Source: an uncultured Desulfobulbaceae bacterium
Lineage (GTDB): Bacteria; Desulfobacterota; Desulfobulbia; Desulfobulbales; Desulfobulbaceae
Reading direction: 5' to 3'
Length of the DNA stretch: 6,699 bases
NCBI GenBank assembly: GCA_947260045.1
Contig: CAMYOP010000156.1
Span: 1-6,699 of the forward strand
Positions 1 to 5,352 of this stretch are shown in pieces. The notes below the pieces were generated by a model, which was not told the origin of the DNA, did no database searches, and saw nothing but the letters and a program-made list of their open reading frames with translations. The position numbers were made by a program, and so were the translations under genes. The stretch's first letter is position 1. Each line of letters starts with the position of its first letter.

Positions 1-84
1 GCGAGAGGCTATCGCACAACACGAAATTTTATCACAATGGTTTACCTCATAGGTGGTAAACTTAATTTCCGGTTACCCACTTGA
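1..84 (+). CDS. C-terminal end of a transposase (partial, continues left of the window)
   Basis: Frame 1 is open from the first base and ends with TGA at 82-84, giving 27 residues that begin ARGYRTTRNFITMVYL and end GGKLNFRLPT. The 'ARGYR-(N)F-x-x-(M)-(I/V)-Y-L-x-x-GKL' pattern is typical of transposase C-termini in the ISL3-like group, where it follows the last catalytic acidic residue. No catalytic residue is within the window. The fragment is too short for a firm call, but its position just inside a plausible terminal repeat supports it. A hairpin at 40-61 (GTTTACC/GGTAAAC) lies within this coding end and is probably incidental. Confidence 0.5.
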   Translation, partial: ARGYRTTRNFITMVYLIGGKLNFRLPT

Positions 85-98
85 AACAGCGAGGAACC
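1..98 (+). mobile_element. right end of a probable ISL3-like insertion sequence
   Basis: The window appears to open inside an insertion sequence. The first 84 bases read as the C-terminus of a transposase. The bases after it, read on the minus strand from position 98 inward, begin GGTTCCTCGCTGTTTC, which resembles my recollection of ISL3-family terminal repeats (GGcTCTTCG...). The element would then end at 98. The following AT-rich octamer ATAAATTT (99-106) would be the predicted target duplication. The left end lies outside the window, so neither the repeat pair nor the duplication can be confirmed. The family assignment is from memory of family style, not from an alignment. Confidence 0.5.
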
Positions 99-131
99 AT
101 AAATTTTTACACTGTTAAAACTAAATATCAC

Positions 132-208
132 TGGTCGGGAAGAGAGGATTCGAACCTCCGACCCCAGCGTCCCGAACGCTGTGCTCTACCAGACTGAGCC
201 ACTTCCCG
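132..208 (-). tRNA. tRNA-Pro (anticodon CGG), CCA encoded
   Basis: Read on the minus strand, the gene starts CGGGAAG at 208 and ends CTTCCCG-A-CCA at 132, a perfect 7-bp acceptor stem with discriminator A and a genomically encoded CCA. The anticodon arm is CAGCG-TTCGGGA-CGCTG, so the anticodon is CGG (reads CCG, proline), with G37 next to it as in other proline tRNAs. The T arm has the standard TTCGAAT loop and the D arm contains GGTAGAGC. Total length is 77 nt. It lies 33 bases from the putative IS end on its 3' side, and on its 5' side only about 30 bases separate it from the T-tract of the terminator that follows the HU gene. Confidence 0.97.
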
Positions 209-240
209 ACTCTGTATATCTGATTTTTGAGACATATAAA

Positions 241-275
241 AAAATATGCCCCACGCTTTGCGTAGGGCATATTTT
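241..275 (-). terminator. intrinsic terminator after the HU gene, structurally bidirectional
   Basis: An 11-bp stem (AAAATATGCCC paired with GGGCATATTTT) is followed, after one C/A mismatch, by ACGC/GCGT and closed by a TTT loop. On the minus strand the stem runs into seven T residues (244-238), a textbook rho-independent terminator for transcripts coming from the HU gene. On the plus strand the stem ends in TTTT followed by CTTCTT, so it could also stop transcription coming rightward from the IS side. It lies 135 bases beyond the HU stop codon and about 30 bases ahead of the tRNA. Confidence 0.85.
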
Positions 276-360
276 CTTCTTGTAGGCAAGTCTTACAGCA
301 CAAATTGAGTTTTTTACAGATTCACCCTAACTGGTCTTGCCTGGCCGTGTTTTTTAGAGT

Positions 361-407
361 AGTAGCGCTCCTGGTTAAAGAAGAGGAAGACTACCAGAAC
401 TCCTACT
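361..407 (-). other. stem-loop in the HU 3' untranslated region
   Basis: Three bases past the HU stop, the minus-strand transcript can form AGUAG/CUACU (407-403 with 365-361), a 3x3 internal loop, then UUCUGGU/ACCAGGA (399-393 with 375-369, one G-U pair) around a 17-nt pyrimidine-rich loop. It is followed by CUAAAAAACACGG rather than a U-tract, so it is not a terminator. It could stabilise the mRNA 3' end or be incidental. The rest of 276-360 shows no coding potential that I trust. Confidence 0.3.
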
Positions 408-410
408 AAA

Positions 411-683
411 CTATCGTACGGCATCTGCCAGTTTACTGCCTGGCTTAAACTTAGCAACTTTTTTGGCAGGAATCTGTATAAGCTCACCAGTGCGGGGATT
501 TTTTGCTTGACGCGCGGAACGATTGACAACAGAAAAAGTACCGAAACCAACCAAGGTTACCTTGTCGTCACTTGAGAGAGCATCAGTTACTGCCATCAAC
601 ATTCCATTGAGCGCTTTTTCTGCAGCAGCTTTGCTGATGTCTGCAGCACCGGCCATTGATTCTACCAAATCCTTCTTATTCAT
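411..683 (-). CDS. hup: HU-family nucleoid DNA-binding protein
   Basis: This is a 90-residue histone-like protein that binds and bends DNA as a dimer in the nucleoid. The start ATG at 683-681 is chosen because it yields the canonical MNKKDLVESM N-terminus of HU and has a strong GGGAGG-type ribosome site 5 bases upstream. The frame stays open further upstream, but that extension lacks family sequence and overlaps the promoter region. The helical dimerisation half (residues 1-42) is followed by VGFGTF (45-50), the DNA-intercalating arm with KNPRTG (61-66, proline 63), and the FKPGSKLADAV end (79-89). Nothing points to IHF rather than HU. It has its own promoter and a terminator downstream, so it is probably monocistronic. 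It ends with TAG. Confidence 0.95.
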   Translation of the reverse strand: MNKKDLVESMAGAADISKAAAEKALNGMLMAVTDALSSDDKVTLVGFGTFSVVNRSARQAKNPRTGELIQIPAKKVAKFKPGSKLADAVR

Positions 684-766
684 TCTTCCCTCCCAATTTT
701 TTTTTACAGTGCCATAATTGACAACCAGGGGCAAAACTCTGTATTTTTTGCAACCCATCTCTGATT

Positions 767-795
767 TTTTAAACAAAAAAGAAAAGCTTTGTCAA
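767..795 (-). promoter_or_regulatory. probable sigma-70 promoter of the HU gene
   Basis: On the minus strand a perfect TTGACA (795-790) is followed by a 17-base spacer and TTAAAA (772-767), in a very AT-rich stretch. The transcript would begin about 75 bases ahead of the HU start codon. The 192 bases between larE and HU hold no other credible gene. Next to larE, a weak hairpin (TCAAT/ATTGA around CGCTG, spanning the larE stop) leads into T-rich sequence (TTTCATTTTTTGCGTTTTTTT) and could act as a poor terminator for larE. Confidence 0.5.
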
Positions 796-875
796 AGAAA
801 AAAATTCGTTAAATCCCATCTGATGCTGTTTTCCATCGATTATTTGAATCAAAAAAACGCAAAAAATGAAATCAA

Positions 876-1673
876 TCAGCGACCATTGAGATCTATGAAT
901 ACCTTTTTGACGCCGTCCTTATTGAAAAAACGAATTAGCGTAACCCTAAGAGATTTCATCATAATTTTATCCAGGTCTGCCTCAAGCACCTGTATATAAA
1001 CGGTATCTTTCCGCTTTTTATCCATTCGAACCCTGCAGCCGTTAAAGCCAAGATTAAAAAGATACTCTTCCCAGGATGCTATTTTTTTTATTCTGCTTTC
1101 TGTAACTTCAAGTCCGCTTGGAATTCTCGTTGCCAAACATGACGATGACGGCTTGTTCCAGGTTGAAAGCCCAAGCTCATTACTGAGCTGCCTAACTTCA
1201 TCTTTTGAAAACCCTGCCTGGACAAGTGGTGTTTTAACACCGAGCTCATGAATTGCACGCAATCCAGGTCTTCGCTCCTTCAAATCATCGCTATTGGTAC
1301 CATCAGCTAAATGGTGCGTTCCCCATTTCTCAGCTTCTTCCAAAAACAGACGATACGCCCGAAACTTACACAGATAACATCGATTTATCGGATTCAAGAC
1401 AAACTCTTTCCAGGAAAGAGGTTGCAGTTCAACTATTTTTGTTGCCAGCCCATGGGTCGGGTCCAGACGCTTTGCCCAGTTGATGGCAGCCTCAGATTCA
1501 CCAGACTTTTGCAGGCAGGAACGACTATGCAATATTAAAACATTCTCAAATCCCAGTGAATCGCATGCACATTTAACCAATAATGAACTATCGACTCCAC
1601 CAGAAAAAGCTATCGCAATTTTTCCAAAACCTTCAAGTATTTCTTTGAGTCGTCTTGCCTTTTCTTGTAACAC
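876..1673 (-). CDS. larE: LarE-type ATP-dependent sulfur transferase (PP-loop), Fe-S-class cysteine pattern
   Basis: LarE enzymes adenylate a carboxylate and then install sulfur. In lactate racemase maturation they convert the pyridinium dicarboxylate to thiocarboxylates for the nickel-pincer cofactor. The 265-residue length fits the family. The PP-loop SGGVDSS is at residues 24-30, DGTNSDD at 124-130, and the signature KPSSSCLATRIPSG at 174-187 places the conserved cysteine at C179. A CYLC motif adds C99 and C102. This three-cysteine set matches, as I understand the literature, the LarE class that uses a [4Fe-4S] cluster carrying a labile sulfide instead of sacrificing its own cysteine. The start is GTG at 1673-1671, with GGGAG about 5 bases upstream. 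The gene begins 15 bases after the COG1900 stop, so the two are almost certainly cotranscribed. No larA, larB or larC is in the window, so the true substrate is open; a different sulfur-insertion role is possible. Confidence 0.85.
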   Translation of the reverse strand: MLQEKARRLKEILEGFGKIAIAFSGGVDSSLLVKCACDSLGFENVLILHSRSCLQKSGESEAAINWAKRLDPTHGLATKIVELQPLSWKEFVLNPINRCYLCKFRAYRLFLEEAEKWGTHHLADGTNSDDLKERRPGLRAIHELGVKTPLVQAGFSKDEVRQLSNELGLSTWNKPSSSCLATRIPSGLEVTESRIKKIASWEEYLFNLGFNGCRVRMDKKRKDTVYIQVLEADLDKIMMKSLRVTLIRFFNKDGVKKVFIDLNGR

Positions 1674-1688
1674 TTGGCTCCCTTTGGG

Positions 1689-2885
1689 CTAGTCGAGACT
1701 GGGATCAAAATTGAAATCAGCACTGGGAAAATTTCCAACGGGCTCACTTAACTGAAATTTCTGATCCACTATCCATTTCTGGAGAGTTTCAGCAATCTCA
1801 CGTGCCTTCACCACACTGGAAAGAGGAGCTGTCGGAACTTTCTTTCCAGCGACCTCTATCATACCTGATTTTAAATCAGCGTAGCTGACTTCACCATAAT
1901 TTCTGGCGATACCATTTGTATAATCATGTCCATAATCAACGACCTGCGTATGGATATCCTTATCAGCAACCCCAGTGAAACGGGCCATTTCTTCATTTAA
2001 AATTGGAATTGGTACACCAATACCAACAGCCAGAGAACTGCCGTAACCAAGTAAACTGACTCCTCGTAGCCATTTTGCCGACATCTGTTTAAGATCACCC
2101 TGAACCATCATTGTACCTGCCGGTCTGCGCGGTACACCATTTTCACTGCGAAGTGCCTGTGGATTATGCTGGGTACCATGCCAGGTAACATAGCCAAGTC
2201 CACCGCCAAGAAATATTCTTGTACCGATGCCAATGGTCCGATAAAGAGGATCATTTAACAGTGGACTGAGCTCTCCGGCACTGCAATAATTAGCATTACG
2301 GCAGCCAGGCTTGAGTGTCCCCATGTATGTGTGTACTGTTTTGTCTGAAAAATTCACTGCACAGTTATAATTCTGATATCCGTTACGGGGATTTCAAAGG
2401 AGCGCATGCGGGATATCTGCTAAAGTGAGTTCTTTTTTACACTTAGTATTAGCATAACAGTCTGTTGGATAAGCCTTTGCTTCAAGAAAAACTTTCTTGC
2501 CAGCAACCAGATCTTCGATAACATGACCACCACCGTAACGAAACTCACCAGGGTAAATTTTGTTCAAGGGATCGTCTTCAGAGGGTTCAGTGGCTCCAAG
2601 ATAAATATCCACAGCTGCAAGGCCAGCATAGGCCGAGACCTTATTCACCCATACTTTCTGCGCCTTAATGGTGGGATTGGTCTGACCAAAATTCAAAAAT
2701 GCGCCAGAGGAACACATAACGGAAAAGGTTCCTGTGGTGACAACATCCACCTTACGGGCCGCCTCTTCAGCTCCTTTCTTCTCTACGATATCAACCATTT
2801 CCTCAGCAGTAACAACAACAGCTTCCCCTGCTTTTATGCGGTCATTTATCTGCTGATAAGTCTTGTTAACTTTGAATTTACTCAT
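1689..2885 (-). CDS. COG1900/DUF39 homocysteine biosynthesis protein with one in-frame UGA (candidate selenocysteine)
   Basis: COG1900 (HcyBio) proteins take part in the anaerobic route that makes homocysteine from aspartate semialdehyde and sulfide. Translation from ATG 2885-2883 gives 163 residues, then UGA at 2394-2396, then 234 more residues in the same frame to TAG at 1689-1691. Read through, the protein is 398 residues, a normal full length for the family without added domains. Visible family features are TGTFSVMCSSGAF (51-63, C58), GGGHVIEDL (118-126), TDCY (141-144, C143), residue 164 encoded by UGA, NPRNGYQNYN (165-174), YMGTLKPG, LSPLLNDP, YRTIGIGTRIFLGGG and WHGTQHNP. C58 and C143 appear to match the two functionally important cysteines described for the archaeal protein. 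No ribosome site precedes the first possible restart (GTG 2357), so independent translation of the second half is unlikely. The ribosome site for the first ATG is weak (GGA about 7 bases upstream). The choices are a selenoprotein, a fresh nonsense mutation or a sequencing error; the absence of any other lesion argues against an old pseudogene. larE follows directly. Confidence 0.85.
2349..2396 (-). promoter_or_regulatory. candidate bacterial SECIS hairpin following the in-frame UGA
   Basis: Counting from the base after UGA, nucleotides 20-25 (AGAAUU) can pair with 40-45 (AAUUUU, one G-U), then after a small internal loop ACU (29-31) pairs with AGU (36-38), leaving a GUGC tetraloop at 32-35 (plus-strand 2362-2359). 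Bacterial SECIS elements lie inside the coding region, with an apical loop roughly 16-37 nt after the UGA and a G among the first loop bases, and this fits that layout. The stem is short and AU-rich, and a competing smaller hairpin (CCG/CGG) sits directly after the UGA. I found it by eye with no energy calculation, so it is only a candidate. Confidence 0.3.
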
Positions 2886-2923
2886 GATTATTCCAAATAT
2901 AGGTAATTTATATGTTCATGTGA

Positions 2924-2945
2924 TTATTTCACTTTGAAGAAATAA
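2924..2945. promoter_or_regulatory. inverted repeat at the predicted transcription start of COG1900
   Basis: TTATTTC (2924-2930) and GAAATAA (2939-2945) form a perfect 7-bp inverted repeat with an 8-base spacer. It covers the first transcribed bases expected from the promoter at 2953-2980. That is a typical place for a repressor operator, or it could form a 5' hairpin in the mRNA. The AT-rich setting makes chance occurrence quite possible. Confidence 0.3.
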
Positions 2946-2952
2946 ATATCGT

Positions 2953-2980
2953 ATATTATTTAAAACCTGGATGATCGCAA
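2953..2980 (-). promoter_or_regulatory. probable promoter of the COG1900-larE unit
   Basis: On the minus strand TTGCGA (2980-2975) is followed by a 16-base spacer and TAATAT (2958-2953). It would give a 5' untranslated region of about 60 bases. I see no recognisable SAM or other methionine-related riboswitch fold in that leader. Confidence 0.4.
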
Positions 2981-2996
2981 CCATTTTAAATTTTTT

Positions 2997-3026
2997 CTTT
3001 GCAACATGGCAAAGATGCTCTAACAT
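2997..3026 (+). promoter_or_regulatory. probable pheA promoter overlapping an inverted repeat
   Basis: TTGCAA (2999-3004), a 16-base spacer and TAACAT (3021-3026) form a moderate sigma-70 match about 55 bases ahead of pheA. The inverted repeat CTTTGC-N6-GCAAAG (2997-3014) overlaps the -35 element, which would suit a repressor site. I see no phenylalanine-rich leader peptide or attenuator between here and the pheA start. Confidence 0.35.
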
Positions 3027-3079
3027 ACATCTTTTCAGCCTAAACTTACTTACACCTAATCAAATACATGTAGACCAAT

Positions 3080-4177
3080 ATGGACAAAAAATTATCTATT
3101 CCAGAAGTACGCAATCGTATTGATGAAATTGACGACAAAATACTTGACCTTCTGAAGGAACGAATCACCTGCGCCAAGACAATCGGAAAGCTCAAAGACC
3201 AGACCAGCAGAGCGAAATGGGATCCTCTTCGGGAAAAAGAAATATATGATCGACTCCTGAAGACCAATAATGGTATTTTTCCAGACAAGGCACTTCACTC
3301 TATTTTTCACGAAATAATTACAACCTGTCGTCTTTCTCAAAAGAAAGCGGTTGTTGCCTACCTTGGACCCGAAGCGACTTTTACCCACCTGGCAGGTGTA
3401 AAATATTTCGGCCAGTCAGCTGATTATAAAGCTCTTGAATCCATAGACGAAGTTTTCCATGAAGTGGAAAAAGGTCGCGTTCGCTACGGAATTGTCCCTG
3501 TGGAAAACTCCATCGAAGGCGCAGTTTTTTCCACTTTGGATTCCTTTATGAAATACAATGTAAAAATATGTGGTGAAGTACATCTTCCCATCTCACATAA
3601 CCTGGTTTGCAAATCAGGCAACATAGAAGATATCCAGACAGTGGCTTCCCACTCCCAACCTCTGGCCCAGTGTCGGGAATGGCTTAAAAAAAACCTGCCA
3701 AGCATACCAACACTCCAGGTTTTCTCTACTGGCGGTGCTGCCCAAATGGCTGCAAACAACCCTAACATTGGTGCCATTGCCAGCTCTCTTGCCATTAAGA
3801 CCTACGATATACAGGTGGTTGTTAAAGGGATCGAAGATTATAAAGGAAACACGACCAGGTTTCTGATTCTGGGTGGCAAATCACCATCAACGAGCACCAA
3901 TGATAAAACATCGGTTCTGATCGGTCTCATGGACCGGCCAGGCGCGCTAAAAGATGTACTGACCGTTCTTTCGGAAAAAGAAATAAATCTGGCAAAAATA
4001 GAATCGCGTCCCATCAAGGGGAAACAATGGAAATATTTGTTCTTCCTTGACATGTTAGGTCACGTGGAAGATAAAAATATTGCGGAAGGGATTAGAAGTC
4101 TCAAAGAAACCTGTTCCTACTTTGAATGGCTTGGCTCCTATCCACTTGCCAACACACTGTTAACCGCCGATTCGTGA
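3080..4177 (+). CDS. pheA: bifunctional chorismate mutase / prephenate dehydratase (P-protein)
   Basis: This cytoplasmic enzyme converts chorismate to prephenate and then to phenylpyruvate, the committed branch to phenylalanine. Its 365 residues carry three parts in order. Residues 1-88 are an AroQ-type chorismate mutase (RNRIDEIDDKILDLL at 11-25, then K39 and REKE at 51-54). Residues 91-266 are prephenate dehydratase (YLGPEATFTHLA at 94-105, VPVENSIEG at 139-147, SHSQPLAQC at 190-198, and the catalytic NTTRF at 257-261). Residues 277-350 are an ACT regulatory domain with GAL (288-290) and ESRP (308-311), the motifs that bind phenylalanine for feedback inhibition. The ATG at 3080 is the only possible start because TAG lies three codons upstream; its ribosome site is poor. 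Its last 18 bases overlap the end of moaA on the other strand. Confidence 0.95.
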   Translation: MDKKLSIPEVRNRIDEIDDKILDLLKERITCAKTIGKLKDQTSRAKWDPLREKEIYDRLLKTNNGIFPDKALHSIFHEIITTCRLSQKKAVVAYLGPEATFTHLAGVKYFGQSADYKALESIDEVFHEVEKGRVRYGIVPVENSIEGAVFSTLDSFMKYNVKICGEVHLPISHNLVCKSGNIEDIQTVASHSQPLAQCREWLKKNLPSIPTLQVFSTGGAAQMAANNPNIGAIASSLAIKTYDIQVVVKGIEDYKGNTTRFLILGGKSPSTSTNDKTSVLIGLMDRPGALKDVLTVLSEKEINLAKIESRPIKGKQWKYLFFLDMLGHVEDKNIAEGIRSLKETCSYFEWLGSYPLANTLLTADS

Positions 4178-5200
4178 CATGCGGCCATAACAGCTCTCAC
4201 CCTGCGCCTGTCCACCCAGGGCATGACCTTTTGGTTTATTTCTGGTGGCGTTTAAAATTGTCTGGCCAATTAACTCATCTGACCCGCCTTGGCGGAGAAC
4301 TTCCCGCACATCCAGTTCGGCATCACTGAGTAGGCAGGAGCGAAGCTTCCCCTCTGAAGTCAGGCGTAATCTGTTGCATCTGTCACAAAAATTGTGACTC
4401 AATGGACTGATAAAGCCAAGCGTACCTGGGGGATTTTCACCAAGGCGAAATGTTCTGGCCGGCCCTTCCAGTCGGTTAGCCGCCAGAGCATGGAGAGGAG
4501 CAAGTGTTTCAATTCGCTTCATAATTTCAGCCATAGACATATACGTATCGCTCCGCCAGCTTGTGGAAGAGCCGACTGGCATAAATTCAATAAACCGTAC
4601 CTGAACATCTTTCTCCAGAGAGATCCTGGCAAAATCAAGAATCTCGTCATCATTAATCCCTCTCATCACGACCATATTGACTTTTACTGAAGAAAAATCC
4701 ATCTCAATGGCCTGCTCAATATTTTGCCAGACCCTCTGAAAATAATCTTTGCCAGTAATTTGCTTAAACCTGGACCGTTGTAGCGTATCCAGGCTGATAT
4801 TTATTTTCCTGACACCTGCTTCAATAAGTTGAGACCCGTATTTATCAAGCAGAACGCCATTGGTGGTTAAACGGATATCATCGAGCTTATCAAGAGCTGC
4901 CAGTTGCTTGATAAAATGCATGACATTTCGGCGAAAAAGAGGTTCACCTCCTGTAAGGCGAAGCTTGGAAATCCCCATATCCACGGCGATACGGACAATC
5001 CTGAGCATTTCTTCATAGGAAAGCAAATCATCATGGGATAGTTTCGATAATTTACCTGTTGTTTCGTCTTCGGTGATACAATACAGGCAACGAAGATTAC
5101 ATCTGTCTGTCAGGGAAAGCCGCAGGTAGGAAATAGTACGTGAAAACAGATCAACCAAACTGTTCTCATGAGAAAAAGAAACGCTATCTTTCTCTTTCAT
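4160..5200 (-). CDS. moaA: GTP 3',8-cyclase MoaA (molybdenum cofactor biosynthesis)
   Basis: MoaA is the radical-SAM enzyme that rearranges GTP to 3',8-cyclo-GTP, the first step of molybdopterin synthesis. The 346-residue protein has the N-terminal cluster motif CNLRCLYC (C34, C38, C41), TGGEP at 83-87, the C-terminal CX2CX13C cluster (C272, C275, C289) that holds the GTP-binding Fe-S centre, NRLRLT at 276-281, and the essential double glycine at the C-terminus (MSRIGG). The ATG at 5200-5198 has AGGA 7 bases upstream. It stands alone among other genes rather than in a moa operon. Its product would serve molybdenum or tungsten enzymes such as formate dehydrogenase. A perfect 10-bp palindrome CATGCGCATG (5220-5229) lies just upstream in its leader. 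The stop TAA lies inside the pheA coding end. Confidence 0.96.
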   Translation of the reverse strand: MKEKDSVSFSHENSLVDLFSRTISYLRLSLTDRCNLRCLYCITEDETTGKLSKLSHDDLLSYEEMLRIVRIAVDMGISKLRLTGGEPLFRRNVMHFIKQLAALDKLDDIRLTTNGVLLDKYGSQLIEAGVRKINISLDTLQRSRFKQITGKDYFQRVWQNIEQAIEMDFSSVKVNMVVMRGINDDEILDFARISLEKDVQVRFIEFMPVGSSTSWRSDTYMSMAEIMKRIETLAPLHALAANRLEGPARTFRLGENPPGTLGFISPLSHNFCDRCNRLRLTSEGKLRSCLLSDAELDVREVLRQGGSDELIGQTILNATRNKPKGHALGGQAQGESCYGRMSRIGG

Positions 5201-5242
5201 AAAGTTTCCTGGTTGACCTCATGCGCATGTGTTATATGGTTG

Positions 5243-5272
5243 TTGCCATAATAAAAATGACTATTATATAAT
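5243..5272 (+). promoter_or_regulatory. probable tsaD promoter
   Basis: TTGCCA (5243-5248), an 18-base spacer and a perfect TATAAT (5267-5272) precede tsaD by about 80 bases. The element faces away from, and physically overlaps, the moaA promoter. The remaining leader (5273-5352) shows no clear structure. Confidence 0.45.
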
Positions 5273-5291
5273 CCTTTTCAGTGGCTCTTAA
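5263..5291 (-). promoter_or_regulatory. probable moaA promoter
   Basis: On the minus strand TTAAGA (5291-5286) is followed by a 17-base spacer and a perfect TATAAT (5268-5263). Transcription would begin about 55 bases ahead of moaA. The -10 box shares bases with the -10 box of the tsaD promoter on the other strand. I see no molybdenum-cofactor riboswitch fold in the short leader. Confidence 0.45.
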
Positions 5292-5352
5292 ATAAAGGAT
5301 AATTACAGATACCATCCCCTGCTGCCAAATGCAAACATAGACATCCTTCAGA

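Noticed and set aside
40..61. Hairpin GTTTACC/GGTAAAC as terminator for tRNA-Pro
   Set aside because: It lies inside the transposase coding end and is not followed by a T-tract on the minus strand.
702..727. TGGCAC on the minus strand as a sigma-54 -24 element ahead of HU
   Set aside because: No TTGC-type -12 element occurs at the required spacing; the following bases are a run of A.
684..776. N-terminal extension of the HU protein to position 776
   Set aside because: The extra residues have no family similarity and overlap the promoter leader. The ATG at 683 has a strong ribosome site and gives the canonical HU start.
876..878. larE terminal TGA as a second selenocysteine codon
   Set aside because: The protein is already full length at this point and the frame beyond shows no family sequence.
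1689..2357. Second half of COG1900 as an independent 222-residue gene starting at GTG 2357
   Set aside because: It begins in the middle of a conserved family block, has no ribosome site, and is in the same frame as the upstream half with only the UGA and 12 codons between them. It is the continuation of one gene.
2523..2906. Plus-strand 127-residue open frame antisense to COG1900
   Set aside because: It lies opposite a clearly conserved coding region, has no recognisable features and looks like a shadow frame.
4201..4235. Possible terminator after pheA (CCCTG/CAGGG hairpin followed by CCTTTTGG)
   Set aside because: The stem is only about 5 bp with a long loop, there is no real T-tract, and it is inside the moaA coding region.
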